DNA from: CADEFX01 sp963806735
GTDB taxonomy: Bacteria > Pseudomonadota > Alphaproteobacteria > Rhizobiales > Hyphomicrobiaceae
Assembly: GCA_963806735.1 (NCBI GenBank)
Contig: CAWEBE010000043.1
Span: forward strand, 1 to 64,000
Length of the DNA stretch: 64,000 nt
Direction of reading: 5' to 3'
The position numbers and the translations under genes were made by a program. This document shows, one piece after another, positions 1-7,359 of this stretch; position 1 is the first letter of the stretch; each line of letters opens with the position of its first letter. The notes beneath the pieces were generated by a model that was not told the origin of the DNA, ran no database searches, and saw nothing but the letters and a program-made list of their open reading frames with translations.

Positions 1-472
1 AGCGCGGACAGGCTGCAAGATGACAGTGCGCTCAGAGGCCAGCTGGTAGGCGTCGCGGTCCCCCGTTGCCACCACGGCCCTGCCGCCACGCTTCTCCTCG
101 CGTGCCGCAGCAGCGGCGAGAAAGTCGTCCGCCTCATAGCCCGGCGCCCTGGCGCAGGCAAAGCCGCAGGCCGTGGCGAACGAGGGCAGCAGCTCAAGCT
201 GGTCGATAAGCTCGGCATCGAAGTCTCTTCCGCCTGATAGCCGGAGAGTGCCGCGTGCCGGTAGGTCGGCTCATCCAGCGTATCCCAGCCAACGAGCACG
301 GCGCGGGGCTCTCATCGGCGTAGAAGCGCAGGAGAAAATTCGCAAAGCCCAGGATGGCGCCGGCGCCCTTGTTGCCGCGCCGCCGAATGGTCTTGGGCAG
401 CGCGTGGTAGGCCCGGTGCGCGAAGGAATCGCCATCGATCACGAGCAGCGGCCGCCCGCTGGACACCCTCAC
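1..472 (-). pseudogene. 5'-3' exonuclease (PIN/5'-nuclease domain), frameshifted and cut by the window start
   Basis: The minus strand encodes the start of a stand-alone 5'-nuclease like the N-terminal domain of DNA polymerase I. Visible motifs are LLVIDGDSFAHRAYHALPK near the start, then APGYEADDF and VATGDRDAYQLA, which carry the acidic metal-binding residues of the family. The reading frame breaks twice by one base, near 308 after ADESP and near 230 after SGYQA. Both breaks lie in short G/C runs, and restoring one base at each gives continuous homology. The GTG start at 472 overlaps the stop of an upstream fragment as GTGA, which supports that start. The gene is either inactivated or hit by homopolymer errors. 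The 3' part lies outside the window. Confidence 0.7.
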
Positions 473-558
473 CGGTTGAGCAGCCACAGCACGAAGGGGC
501 TGATTAGAACCGAGGCGGCGATGTTTGCGCCAGCGGCGAGTAGCCATACGCCATACGT
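469..558 (-). pseudogene. C-terminal fragment of an unidentified membrane protein
   Basis: A short hydrophobic stretch (LLAAGANIAASVLISPFV, then LWLLNR and a stop) reads like a last transmembrane helix with a basic end. Its stop overlaps the GTG start of the exonuclease fragment by four bases, as in a translationally coupled operon. It runs into the end of the neighbouring PLP-enzyme gene, so the rest of the protein has been lost. I do not recognise the family. Confidence 0.25.
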
Positions 559-566
559 CCCATAGG

Positions 567-1853
567 CTAAGCGTCTAGGGATAGGGCTTGAACGAGATCG
601 GCAATGAGATCATCGGGATGTTCGATGCCAATGGACAGCCAAATCGTTGTGTCGCGCACCCCGATGTTTTGGCGCACGTCCGCCGGCACTCCGGAGTAAG
701 TCATCGCGGCTGGGTGGCTTGCCAGCGACTCGGTCCCACCAAGGCTGACGGCAAGCTTGAAAATTTGCAGACCGTTCAGGAAGGCGAAGGCTTCCTGTTG
801 CCCGCCCTTGATGTCGAACGAGAAAGTCGAGCCGGCACCCGTGCACTGCCTCTCGTAGACTTGGCGTGCTGGCGAAGCGTCGCTCAGAAAGGACAGGTAG
901 TGCACTGCTTCGACCTTGGGGTGGTCGCGCAGGAATTCAGCAACCACTGCCGCGTTACGGTTGGCCCGCTCCATGCGAATGGCGAGGGTCTCGAGTGAAC
1001 GGCCGAGCATCCAGCAGGAATGCGGATCGAGTTGTGTGCCAATGGCGCCGCGAAGGGCTCTAATCGGCTTCGTCCTGCCTTTTGAACCGAGCACCGCACC
1101 GGCGATCAGGTCCGAATGGCCTCCGACATACTTCGTCAGGGAATAGATCGACAAATCTGCGCCGCAAGCCAATGGCCGCTGAAACACAGGACCCAAAAGC
1201 GTGTTGTCACACGCGATGATCGGCCGGTGGCCCTGCTCGGCTTCTAGCTCGTCGGCGATGCGGTGCACGAGTGCGATATCGACCAGCGTGTTAAGGGGAT
1301 TTGACGGCGTCTCGATTAGAATGACGCAAACCCGGCCACGCTTTCGAGCTTGGTCCTTGGCTGCCCGAATAGCCGCCTCGCTCACCCCATCGGCAAACCC
1401 CACGGCACTGATGCCAAAGTCTGCAAGGGTCCGTCCGAGGAGCGTCTCGGTGCCCCCGTAGAGCGGCTGAGAGTGCAGGACGACATCACCCGGTCTGCAG
1501 TGCGCAAGAAGCGTCGTGGCGATGGCTGACATGCCCGAGGAAAACAGGATGCAGGATTCAGCACCCTCATAGATGGAAAGGCGGTCCTCGACGATTTCGC
1601 TGTTGGGATGGTTGAAGCGCGAATAGACCAGACCTGCGCCTGAGCCCTGCGGAGGCTCCCGCCGTCCCGCCGTATAGTCGAAGTAGTCACGCCCTTGCTC
1701 TGCCGACTTGAAAACAAAGGTCGAGGTGAGAAACACCGGCGGCTTGACCGCTCCCTCCGATAGCATCGGATCGAAACCGTAGCTCAGCATGAGCGTTTCG
1801 GGCTGGAGCGCGTGGTTGCCGATATGAGTTTTTGAGGGCCTGGGCGCGGGCAT
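567..1853 (-). CDS. Cys/Met-metabolism PLP enzyme (cystathionine gamma-synthase / methionine gamma-lyase family)
   Basis: This is a fold-type I pyridoxal-phosphate enzyme of the trans-sulfuration family, 428 residues and full length. The cofactor lysine is K241 in the motif SLTKYVGGHSDLIAG. D216 in ACDNT is the usual pyridine-nitrogen ligand, and YSRFNHPN and SSGMSA match the substrate and phosphate-binding regions. Members do gamma-replacement (cystathionine or homocysteine synthesis) or gamma-elimination (releasing methanethiol from methionine), and sequence reading alone cannot separate these. The N-terminal extension (about 25 residues) and the insertion YTAGRREPPQGSGAG are longer than in E. 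coli MetB. A run resembling AGGAAAGG lies about 10 bases before the ATG. A MetX-like hydrolase remnant lies upstream on the same strand. Confidence 0.88.
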   Translation of the reverse strand: MPAPRPSKTHIGNHALQPETLMLSYGFDPMLSEGAVKPPVFLTSTFVFKSAEQGRDYFDYTAGRREPPQGSGAGLVYSRFNHPNSEIVEDRLSIYEGAESCILFSSGMSAIATTLLAHCRPGDVVLHSQPLYGGTETLLGRTLADFGISAVGFADGVSEAAIRAAKDQARKRGRVCVILIETPSNPLNTLVDIALVHRIADELEAEQGHRPIIACDNTLLGPVFQRPLACGADLSIYSLTKYVGGHSDLIAGAVLGSKGRTKPIRALRGAIGTQLDPHSCWMLGRSLETLAIRMERANRNAAVVAEFLRDHPKVEAVHYLSFLSDASPARQVYERQCTGAGSTFSFDIKGGQQEAFAFLNGLQIFKLAVSLGGTESLASHPAAMTYSGVPADVRQNIGVRDTTIWLSIGIEHPDDLIADLVQALSLDA

Positions 1854-2167
1854 CGCATCTGCCTTTCCTGACTATGTGTGGCGGTGGGTGTCGCAAGTCA
1901 CAAGGCGCTTCCTCGCATTAGCTCCCAGCGATCCTTGCGCCCGTGCCGAAGCTGAGAGGAACTAGTCACGTGATCCCGTGCGTAAGGGCACGCCGCCTAG
2001 ATATTGTAGTTTGAAACAAAGCATTCGCTATTGAGTTGAGAGGCGGGATCTATCTGGGGTCAGATAGGTTCTACTCACCTCCCAGTGAGCGGGCGTCGGT
2101 GTTCCTGCAGAGCACCGACGCCTTTTACGGCAAAGGCTGGAGGGTTCTCCAGGCGACGTGCATCGTC
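1854..2167. other. Intergenic region upstream of the PLP enzyme
   Basis: About 310 bases without a coding region I can support. I looked for a SAM-II or SAH riboswitch ahead of the PLP-enzyme gene and did not see the conserved core of either. A CACGTG palindrome occurs near 1965. Confidence 0.4.
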
Positions 2168-2430
2168 CCAGGTTGCCGATGACGAGGCGGACGTGGCGGA
2201 TGCCGAGCCCGTCCTTGACCAAGCGATATTGCGCCTCGACCATGTCGTCGTAGTTGTACTTGGGAAACTTGGCGCGCAGGCCGTCGGAGGGCTTGGAGGA
2301 TTTGCCGTGGCCAATCGCGTCCGGAATGATGATGTAGTATTTGCTGGCATCGAGCGGCTGGCCGGCACCGAACAATTCGCCAGCAAATGCTGGCGTGAGC
2401 ATACTGGCGGCCGAGCCGGTGGTACCCCGA
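2168..2430 (-). pseudogene. MetX-like alpha/beta hydrolase fragment
   Basis: About 87 residues match the N-terminal half of homoserine O-acetyltransferase-like hydrolases: GTTGSAASMLTPAFAGELF, then PDAIGHGKSSKPSDGLR and YNYDDMVEAQYRLV. Homology stops at VIGN, just where the nucleophile elbow (GxSxGG) with the catalytic serine should be. The beginning and the C-terminal half are missing, so the fragment cannot be active. It shares strand with the Cys/Met PLP enzyme and may have belonged to the same methionine pathway locus. Confidence 0.65.
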
Positions 2431-2553
2431 GCTGCAACTGGCCTGAGGACGCGAATGAGCGCACCGAGCCATGAGGAAGCGGTAGTGGGTCCGTTTCGAT
2501 TCATGTTCGTTGGAAGGGTAGCGATCGCCCTCGGCTCGTGTCATATCTCATGC

Positions 2554-2802
2554 ATGAGCGAACAAGCATCGGACAGGGAGCCTCCGGCCGGATGGATCGT
2601 CGAGGTCGAGATCGGCGGCCAGCGCGAACGCTGGGATGCCGCGATTGCTGACCCCAGCGAGGCTGTTCAAGCAGTGCGAGAAGCCAGTGGCGCGTTGCCA
2701 GCCGACAGCGTGGAGGCAAAGCACCCGCTGTCTCCTGGCGAAATACTTCAATTGAAAATGTCCGACGGCCAGGTGCGGGTACAGACTGGGACGCGCCCAT
2801 GA
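2554..2802 (+). CDS. Hypothetical protein, 82 residues
   Basis: A small acidic protein with no signal peptide or membrane segment. The first half (GWIVEVEIGGQRERWDAAIAD, residues about 13-33) looks like a beta-hairpin followed by a helix (PSEAVQAVREAS). I chose the ATG at 2554 because the upstream in-frame sequence overlaps the MetX-like remnant. It overlaps the next gene by four bases (ATGA), so the two are probably co-translated. Function unknown. Confidence 0.55.
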   Translation: MSEQASDREPPAGWIVEVEIGGQRERWDAAIADPSEAVQAVREASGALPADSVEAKHPLSPGEILQLKMSDGQVRVQTGTRP

Positions 2803-3050
2803 CGACACGCAAGAAGCGCCCCCGCGACACGAACCAGTTGGCCAAGCGCGTCGTGGACATCGCCACGGGCGATGAGCCAGAGCGCGACACTGATGAGGGC
2901 AAAGACCCGGCTGCCGTCAGCCTCGGTCGGCGCGGCTTAAAGGGCGGCAAGGCTCGGGCAGCCGCCGTTAGCCCAAAACGCCGAGCCGAGATCGCCAAGA
3001 GGGCGGCAGCGAGGCGCTGGAGAGCAAACCGGGCTAGCGCCTCTTCCTAA
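2799..3050 (+). CDS. Small basic alphaproteobacterial protein, 83 residues
   Basis: A lysine/arginine-rich protein with the pattern KKRPRDTNQLAKRVVDIATG, then AAVSLGRRGLKGGKARA and AEIAKRAAARRWRA. I recognise this layout from many small uncharacterised Rhizobiales proteins whose LGRRGGLKGG segment and basic tail suggest nucleic-acid binding, but no role is established. The start overlaps the stop of the preceding gene by four bases. Usual family members have a GRRGG doublet where this copy has GRRG. Confidence 0.7.
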   Translation: MTTRKKRPRDTNQLAKRVVDIATGDEPERDTDEGKDPAAVSLGRRGLKGGKARAAAVSPKRRAEIAKRAAARRWRANRASASS

Positions 3051-3162
3051 TCCGATCTTCGAGTTGGCGCAGAGCCTTTTCCCCGTGAATTTCGCGTTCA
3101 ATGCGCGTCCGCTCTTTGAACGCCTTTATTTCGGCCGACGCATTTTGCTTGGCCTGAGCCAT
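3034..3162 (-). CDS. Possible small coiled-coil protein, 42 residues
   Basis: A 42-residue, strongly charged helical peptide (SAEIKAFKERTRIEREIHG, then KALRQLEDRIRKRR). It overlaps the 3' end of the convergent gene by 17 bases and has only a weak ribosome-binding site. The heptad-like charge pattern is the only support, so it may be spurious. Confidence 0.3.
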   Translation of the reverse strand: MAQAKQNASAEIKAFKERTRIEREIHGEKALRQLEDRIRKRR

Positions 3163-3211
3163 TGAAACGTCGCCCCGATGTCCGTCACTGATAAGAGGAC
3201 GACCGTGTGTA

Positions 3212-3373
3212 GTTATTGACGACGACCGCGTTGAAGCGATCCTGCGGGACCACACCAGCCTTGGCGACGAGCGATGGGCAACCCACAAAGTTGCCGACTT
3301 GTGGCTGAGCGCGAAAGAAGCCGTCGAATGCGGTATGGCCGACGCCATCCCATTGGAACGCGCGTATACGTGA
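3212..3373 (+). pseudogene. C-terminal remnant of a ClpP-like protein
   Basis: The frame reads VIDDDRVEAILRDHTSLGDE, then WATHKVADLWLSAKEAVECGMADAI and a stop. The segment SAKEAVECGMADAI matches the conserved end of ClpP/crotonase-fold small proteases, where SAEEAxxYGLID is typical. There is no in-frame start and the catalytic Ser and His region is absent. I read this as the tail of a lost ClpP-family gene. The assignment rests on a short motif. Confidence 0.35.
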
Positions 3374-3387
3374 TCTGAGGATTGAAG

Positions 3388-3588
3388 ATGTATGCACGCT
3401 GGAACCCGTGGCGGGCGATGATTTTGGGTGCCTGCATTGGCGCCCTTGTTGCCACCTTCGATCTGGTCGGGCACTGGGACATGTCCCAAGCCGCCTTCCA
3501 TCTGGTCCAGATCGTTGGCTCGGTTATAGGTGGCGCGATACTCTTCGGCTTGGCTGCGGTCGTCCGCAACTGGGTGCGCAAGGCCTGA
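3388..3588 (+). CDS. Small two-helix membrane protein, 66 residues
   Basis: Two predicted membrane segments, about residues 10-25 (MILGACIGALVATFDLVG) and 37-60 (VQIVGSVIGGAILFGLAAVV), are separated by a short loop (HWDMSQAAFH) and end in a basic tail. I chose the ATG at 3388 rather than the TTG two codons earlier. It stands alone, convergent with the DUF1236 gene. Function unknown. Confidence 0.55.
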   Translation: MYARWNPWRAMILGACIGALVATFDLVGHWDMSQAAFHLVQIVGSVIGGAILFGLAAVVRNWVRKA

Positions 3589-3608
3589 GTGCGTCCAAGC
3601 CGACGAGA

Positions 3609-4397
3609 CTAACGTTCAACGACACCTATAACGACGCGGGTGCGCGGATTTATCAGCACAATGTTCTCAACAACCCTGGTGAACATCACCGTGCTCATCT
3701 CAGGAATAGAGCTTATAACCTTCTCGGGCAGCGGGTTCAGCGCGGAGAGGGCAACCGCTGTCGGCACTTGAGCCCCCACCCGAGCAAAGTCTGCATCCGG
3801 CGTCGGGTCCGCGCTGCGTTCATTGCGCACGGCCTCCGAGATAGCGCGACGCTGGTCGTCGGACAGATGCTTCAGCGTATAGGCAGCAATAGGCAGTGCA
3901 TCGTCCGCCGCCGTACGGGCCGAGAATTTTGCCGGTGCCGTATCGACATCGGTCGGGGCTCCCGGCGCTGTCAGCGTGCCGTTTTCAAAAGCAGCCTTCT
4001 CATCCCCCACAGTACCTTCGATCTTGGCGCTGGGTTCCTGTGTTCCCGCACGGGTCGCTTCAGACCTATCTGTGGCTGGCGGTACGGTGTCCTTGGCCGT
4101 CTGATTGGGGCCAGCTTGCTGTCCTGAAGATTTTGGATCGACAACTGTCTTGGACGACCCGTCCGGTGCCGACTGCATGCCGGGCGGCGTTTGTCCCTGC
4201 GGACTTGCGGCTGGAGCGCCGCCTTGGGTGGTGTTGAGGGGTCCCGTATTGCCCTGCGGCTGCTGCTTGCCTTCCGTTTCAGGGGAAACTGTGCGGCCTG
4301 TACTATGTGGTGAATCCCCGGGCTGTTCTGGCGCACCCTGCGCCAAAGCCATCGCCACAGTGAAGAGCAGGCAGATACCCCCGACGAATGTACGCAT
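3609..4397 (-). CDS. Secreted DUF1236-type protein
   Basis: A 262-residue exported protein. Residues 1-19 (MRTFVGGICLLFTVAMALA) form a signal peptide. Residues about 20-150 are low-complexity, rich in Pro, Gln, Gly and Thr, and are probably disordered in the periplasm or envelope. The C-terminal 100 residues contain the DUF1236-like part, with the hallmark ending VVENIVLINPRTRVVIGVV. Such proteins are common in Rhizobiales and uncharacterised. GGAGGAAAG lies 4 bases upstream of the ATG, supporting the start. It sits in a run of stress-type small genes on the same strand. Confidence 0.7.
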   Translation of the reverse strand: MRTFVGGICLLFTVAMALAQGAPEQPGDSPHSTGRTVSPETEGKQQPQGNTGPLNTTQGGAPAASPQGQTPPGMQSAPDGSSKTVVDPKSSGQQAGPNQTAKDTVPPATDRSEATRAGTQEPSAKIEGTVGDEKAAFENGTLTAPGAPTDVDTAPAKFSARTAADDALPIAAYTLKHLSDDQRRAISEAVRNERSADPTPDADFARVGAQVPTAVALSALNPLPEKVISSIPEMSTVMFTRVVENIVLINPRTRVVIGVVER

Positions 4398-4433
4398 TCA
4401 GCTTTCCTCCGCGCTGGGGCCCTGATTGCAGGG

Positions 4434-4835
4434 TTAGCCTTTCTTCGGGATCGCCGATTTGACCAACGGGTTCCGGCAGCCTGACAAGTATGTGCGATCC
4501 AGCTCGGCAAAGTCCGCCTCTCCGGCCTTTACGACCCGCGCCGTCTTGAGCGACTGAACGGCACGCTGGTCTTGAACGACGAAAGGACGAGGCAAGGCGC
4601 AGGTGAACAGCATGAAGCCGCGCTTGTCTCGTCTCGCTGCCTCACGCGAGGCATCGCCGTAGCGATATACGGTTTCGCCTTGGTCATTCTTCACCACCAC
4701 GTAGGCCAAGCCCGTCCCAGACGTGTACGCCGCCCGGAAACTGGTCAGCTCGTCGGTGGTGGGCTTTGCATCCTGCGCAATCGCCGGTCCAAGGCACAGC
4801 AACGCAGCCACGATGACCAACAGTAGCCGTTTCAT
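4434..4835 (-). CDS. Exported hypothetical protein, 133 residues
   Basis: Residues 1-20 (MKRLLLVIVAALLCLGPAIA) are a clear signal peptide with an AxA-type cleavage site. The mature part is a compact domain with two cysteines (FTCALPRPF and YLSGCRNPL) that could form a disulfide. I chose this ATG because GGAGGACAGG lies immediately upstream and the longer in-frame extension lacks one. The neighbours on the same strand are also envelope proteins. Family not recognised. Confidence 0.6.
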   Translation of the reverse strand: MKRLLLVIVAALLCLGPAIAQDAKPTTDELTSFRAAYTSGTGLAYVVVKNDQGETVYRYGDASREAARRDKRGFMLFTCALPRPFVVQDQRAVQSLKTARVVKAGEADFAELDRTYLSGCRNPLVKSAIPKKG

Positions 4836-4931
4836 CCTGTCCTCCAGTAACCGCGCATCGATACGGGAACGTGTGCCAAGTGCATAACCGTGCGCGAGTG
4901 AGATGACTGGCTCCGCCACGAGTCTGGTGCG

Positions 4932-5219
4932 CTACTTCTTCCAGAGGGCACCAAGCGCAAACGCAAGCACGGCTACCCCGGCGAGCGTGGCGACTGGCTG
5001 CTCTTTCAAGGATTTCTCCACGAAGGGCCGGACCTGCTTTGTCACTTCCTGCACCTGATTGCCGTACTCGCGAGCCTGATCCGCGACCTTGCTCGCCATC
5101 TCCTCGGTGGTCCTTGCAGCGTCCTTCACCCTTTCGCCCGTGGCGTCCGCCGTATCGCGCAGGCGGTCCTTTGCGGTTTCGATCCCGCCCTGCTCGTACG
5201 TGGATTTCTGCTGTGTCAC
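4932..5219 (-). CDS. DUF883/ElaB-YqjD-like tail-anchored protein
   Basis: A 95-residue protein of amphipathic helices (TAKDRLRDTADATGERVKD, then TTEEMASKVADQARE) that ends in one membrane segment (VATLAGVAVLAFALGALW) followed by KK. This is the layout of ElaB/YqjD/DUF883 proteins, which in E. coli are stationary-phase inner-membrane proteins reported to bind ribosomes. A consensus EcfG promoter sits 43 bases upstream (5286-5262), so induction in the general stress response is likely. GGAGAAT precedes the ATG. Confidence 0.75.
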   Translation of the reverse strand: MTQQKSTYEQGGIETAKDRLRDTADATGERVKDAARTTEEMASKVADQAREYGNQVQEVTKQVRPFVEKSLKEQPVATLAGVAVLAFALGALWKK

Positions 5220-5261
5220 GAAGATTCTCCTTCAACCCGGCCCGTTGCCGCGTCGCATCGA

Positions 5262-5286
5262 ACGCGCGCCTTCCGCGCTTGTTCCG
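5262..5286 (-). promoter_or_regulatory. EcfG-type promoter for the DUF883-like gene
   Basis: On the minus strand the sequence is GGAAC (5286-5282), 16 bases, then CGTT (5265-5262). This matches the sigma-EcfG general stress promoter consensus GGAAC-N16/17-CGTT of alphaproteobacteria exactly. The predicted start of transcription is about 35-40 bases before the DUF883-like start codon, a normal leader length. Confidence 0.75.
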
Positions 5287-5394
5287 CTTTGTGACGACGG
5301 AGACTCGGAAAACTGATGGCTCCCGCGTCAGCGCACCCAAAAAAAACTGCTACGCCGTCAGGTTTCGCATCCGACCATTGTAGTGTTCACCCTA

Positions 5395-5420
5395 GGAACG
5401 ACGCTCACCGGGGCAGTGTT
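5395..5420 (+). promoter_or_regulatory. EcfG-like promoter in repeat copy 1
   Basis: GGAAC (5395-5399), 17 bases, then TGTT (5417-5420). The -35 box is a perfect EcfG match, while the -10 box has T for C at the first position. The same arrangement with a 16-base spacer occurs in copy 2, so the promoter-like core is conserved between the copies. Confidence 0.5.
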
Positions 5421-5496
5421 GGCTTGGGGCAGGGCCGGTTACATCCCCCTGTTGTCCGGCCCGAGCGCGTGTCTGTGCCCAGACATGCGTGATCTA

Positions 5497-5535
5497 GGCC
5501 CTTGCGGCTCGAACCTCCTCGTAGCCGCAAGGGCC
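5497..5535 (+). promoter_or_regulatory. Leader hairpin with anti-Shine-Dalgarno loop, copy 1
   Basis: A perfect 13-bp stem (GGCCCTTGCGGCT, 5497-5509, with AGCCGCAAGGGCC, 5523-5535) closes a 13-base loop containing ACCTCCT, the complement of a Shine-Dalgarno sequence. The ribosome-binding site of the next gene (GGGAGG, about 5543) could pair with this loop. Copy 2 keeps the stem with a compensatory base change, which supports a functional RNA structure. There is no T-run after it, so it is not a typical terminator. Confidence 0.55.
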
Positions 5536-5553
5536 ATTGGCAGGGAGGCGAAC

Positions 5554-5817
5554 ATGCGTACCATCTTCCAGCTTGTGCCGGTGATCGCCGACATCATCGC
5601 AGCGCACTGTCCGCACACAGTAGCTCGTCGCAGCTTTATGCGCGCCTGCATCCATGAGGACTGGCAGGAGGCGAAGGGCATGGTTCAAGGCATGCTCGCT
5701 GAGCCCTGGCTGCTACGCGGCTACCAAGAGACTCGGCTCCGTGAGTTCCTGGAGCTGCTGCCGGACACGGAAGCCGTCGTGCCACGCCATTCCGCTCGGC
5801 GAGCAACGGCCGTCTGA
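5554..5817 (+). CDS. Hypothetical protein, 87 residues
   Basis: A helical protein (FQLVPVIADIIAAHCPHTVA, then RSFMRACIHEDWQEAKGMV) with three cysteine/histidine clusters but no clear metal motif. GGGAGGCG lies 4 bases before the ATG at 5554. It directly follows repeat copy 1 and is probably expressed from that promoter. Nothing similar follows copy 2. Family not recognised. Confidence 0.55.
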   Translation: MRTIFQLVPVIADIIAAHCPHTVARRSFMRACIHEDWQEAKGMVQGMLAEPWLLRGYQETRLREFLELLPDTEAVVPRHSARRATAV

Positions 5818-5834
5818 GCGCTGGGGCAGTCAAG

Positions 5835-5992
5835 CCTTCCACGACGCCGGTTTAATCTGCCAGCGGTGTTTCATGTAAGCGTGGCAGAGTGGCGACACAG
5901 GGCGTGGCTTCGGCGAAAAGACTGAGTTCCATATGGACGCTGGATTGGTATGCCCCGCATGCTCGGGGAGAACGCTGCTTAGCGTTCGGTAG
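5835..5992 (+). pseudogene. Possible zinc-ribbon fragment with an in-frame stop
   Basis: One frame carries two CxxC knuckles, ICQRCF and VCPACSG, each preceded by DAGL, about 36 codons apart. A TAA at 5876-5878 lies between them. Without that stop it would read as a small four-cysteine zinc ribbon. The second half could start at the ATG at 5932. Weakly supported. Confidence 0.25.
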
Positions 5993-6108
5993 GGCATTCC
6001 GATATCCAGCAATCGCGCCCCAGGGATGCCCTACCTCAATGCAAGTGCGCCCTGTATGGAGCGGACAGCAGTGATGCCGTTGTTAGGCACCTCGAATGGA
6101 GGTTACCC

Positions 6109-6507
6109 GTGGCGCGCGTGACGGTCGAAGACTGCATTGACAAGGTGCCCAATCGCTTTGAGCTGGTTCTGCTGGCTGCGCACCGGGCCAGGGCCATCGC
6201 GGTTGGTTCGCCCATCGCCGTCGAACGCGAGAACGACAAGAACTCTGTCATAGCCCTGCGCGAAGTGGCCGAGACGAGTATCGCGCCCAATGATGTGCGT
6301 GAATCGCTCATAACTTCGATCCAGCACAACGTGGACCTCGATGAGGTGGAGGACCGCCCCGACGCACAATTCTCTCCTCCGAAGCCCACCTCGCTTGGCC
6401 ACGACCATCCAGACATGGACACCTCGGTCGATCAGGCTTCGATGACTGAGGATCAGCTCCTGCAAGGGATGCAGCGCCTCGGGCCACTCGACGCCACAGG
6501 TGCCTGA
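6109..6507 (+). CDS. rpoZ: RNA polymerase omega subunit (RpoZ), probably an extra copy
   Basis: The first 65 residues are unmistakable omega: MARVTVEDCIDKVPNRFELV, then LLAAHRARAI and NDKNSVIALREVAE. The DNDKN-type loop and the ALREIA helix wrap the beta-prime C-terminus in known structures. The C-terminal half is a divergent acidic tail, as usual in alphaproteobacteria, for 132 residues in total. The start is GTG with AATGGAGG upstream. In this class rpoZ normally lies beside relA/spoT, but here it stands alone among stress-type and decayed genes, so I infer a paralogue or relocated copy. The rest of the genome is needed to tell. Confidence 0.88.
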   Translation: MARVTVEDCIDKVPNRFELVLLAAHRARAIAVGSPIAVERENDKNSVIALREVAETSIAPNDVRESLITSIQHNVDLDEVEDRPDAQFSPPKPTSLGHDHPDMDTSVDQASMTEDQLLQGMQRLGPLDATGA

Positions 6508-6593
6508 GGGTGGACGTGGCAGGCGCTCACCCGCACCGGTCCGCCTTGCTGAAATGTCGTGAGGCCAACTGGTTCGTGTCGGGCGGGCGCTTG

Positions 6594-6830
6594 CTAGGCG
6601 TCGCCGTCAGTATCCTCAGTTGGCTTGTAAAAGGCGCGACCGAACCGCACGGGCGGACGATCAACCAGAAAAAAGCAGCCGTGTTCTAGGGCAAAGTCGC
6701 TTGCGGCCGTTAGAGGGTCTTGGCGGCCGAAGTATCTGACCAAGCCAACCTCATCGAGCGTGAGCCACATATCGGGCCCCATCAGGTCGAGCATTCTTTC
6801 GAGGTCGCGCAGCGATGCTAGTTCGGTCAT
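6594..6830 (-). CDS. Hypothetical protein, 78 residues
   Basis: A soluble small protein starting MTELASLRDLERMLDLMGPD with a mixed alpha/beta pattern and an aromatic-rich end (GCFFLVDRPPVRFGRAFYK). Codon use resembles the neighbours. No ribosome-binding site better than weak is visible, and I do not recognise the family. Confidence 0.45.
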   Translation of the reverse strand: MTELASLRDLERMLDLMGPDMWLTLDEVGLVRYFGRQDPLTAASDFALEHGCFFLVDRPPVRFGRAFYKPTEDTDGDA

Positions 6831-6909
6831 GCATCACATGTGGCACGGCTCAGGTACACTCGCTCGACTTCTGATCGCATGAGCTGACTATACTTCCTTC
6901 CGGTGTAAT

Positions 6910-7089
6910 TTAGTGCGGCGGCCCGTAAGCGCCGTTGGACTTCTTCTCCAGCTTGGCGCGCTTGAGGATGGTGATCCGGGCCCGGCGTGCCGCGATCAGT
7001 CCATCCGCCTCCAGCGCCTGCACGGCCAGCGTGACTCCCGACCGCTGCACGCCCAACATCAACGACAGGATCTGACGGTTCCTCACCGT
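6910..7089 (-). pseudogene. C-terminal remnant of a Crp/Fnr regulator
   Basis: The frame reads TVRNRQILSLMLGVQRSGVT, then LAVQALEADGLIAARRARIT and ILKRAKLEK to a stop. This is the winged helix-turn-helix end of Crp/Fnr proteins of the type ending in FLAxMLGVxRxxVT ... GLIxxxRGxIxIL. The cyclic-nucleotide domain and any start codon are missing. A second decayed Crp/Fnr gene lies at 23.9 kb. Confidence 0.6.
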
Positions 7090-7162
7090 GTCAGCCTCGC
7101 AGCCCGATGGCGGTACACGAGCGCCGGGTCCCCATCCCTCCCAGGACGCCCCAGCGCTCTTT

Positions 7163-7303
7163 TCAAACCCGCCCGATCACGTACACCGAAACAGCGACTA
7201 TGGCGGCGAGGAAGAACGCGAGCACGATGCCAAGGATCGTAGCGCCGCGCTCCTCGCGCTCTAGGTCACGGGACTGGCGGTCATGTGCGTTGTGTGTGCG
7301 CAT
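7163..7303 (-). CDS. Small single-pass membrane protein, 46 residues
   Basis: A basic/acidic N-terminus (MRTHNAHDRQSRDLEREERG) is followed by one membrane helix (ATILGIVLAFFLAAIVAVSV) and a short YVIGRV tail. The ribosome-binding site is weak. On the minus strand GGAAC-N17-GGTT (7336-7311) lies immediately upstream, but it would place transcription start at the start codon. Small single-helix proteins of this type are common and uncharacterised. Confidence 0.45.
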   Translation of the reverse strand: MRTHNAHDRQSRDLEREERGATILGIVLAFFLAAIVAVSVYVIGRV

Positions 7304-7359
7304 GCCAGAAAACCCGGGACGATGGCGGAGCGTTCCTCATTATCCCCCGGCAGTCTCGT

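Larger units (their letters stand above)
5310..5553 (+). repeat. Dispersed direct repeat, copy 1 (promoter plus hairpin leader)
   Basis: About 240 bases are related to 10860-11090. The best-conserved block runs from the CAGGTTTCGCATCC tract through TTGTAGTG and CCTAGGAAC to GGCAGTGTTGGCTTG (about 5359-5425). A second block (GATC, GGCCCT, GCGGCTCGAAC, TCCTCGTAGCCG) covers 5491-5530. Between the blocks the copies have diverged. Each copy ends just before a small unrelated coding region, so the repeat supplies a promoter and 5' leader rather than coding sequence. Confidence 0.75.

Noticed and set aside
1854..2030. SAM-II or SAH riboswitch before the Cys/Met PLP enzyme
   Set aside because: Such elements are common in this position, but I could not find the conserved core or its pairing on the minus strand.
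5497..5535. Rho-independent terminator
   Set aside because: The stem is strong but no T-run follows on either strand, and a ribosome-binding site and start codon follow at once.
7311..7336. EcfG promoter for the 46-residue membrane protein
   Set aside because: GGAAC-N17-GGTT has a mismatched -10 and would start transcription almost on the start codon.
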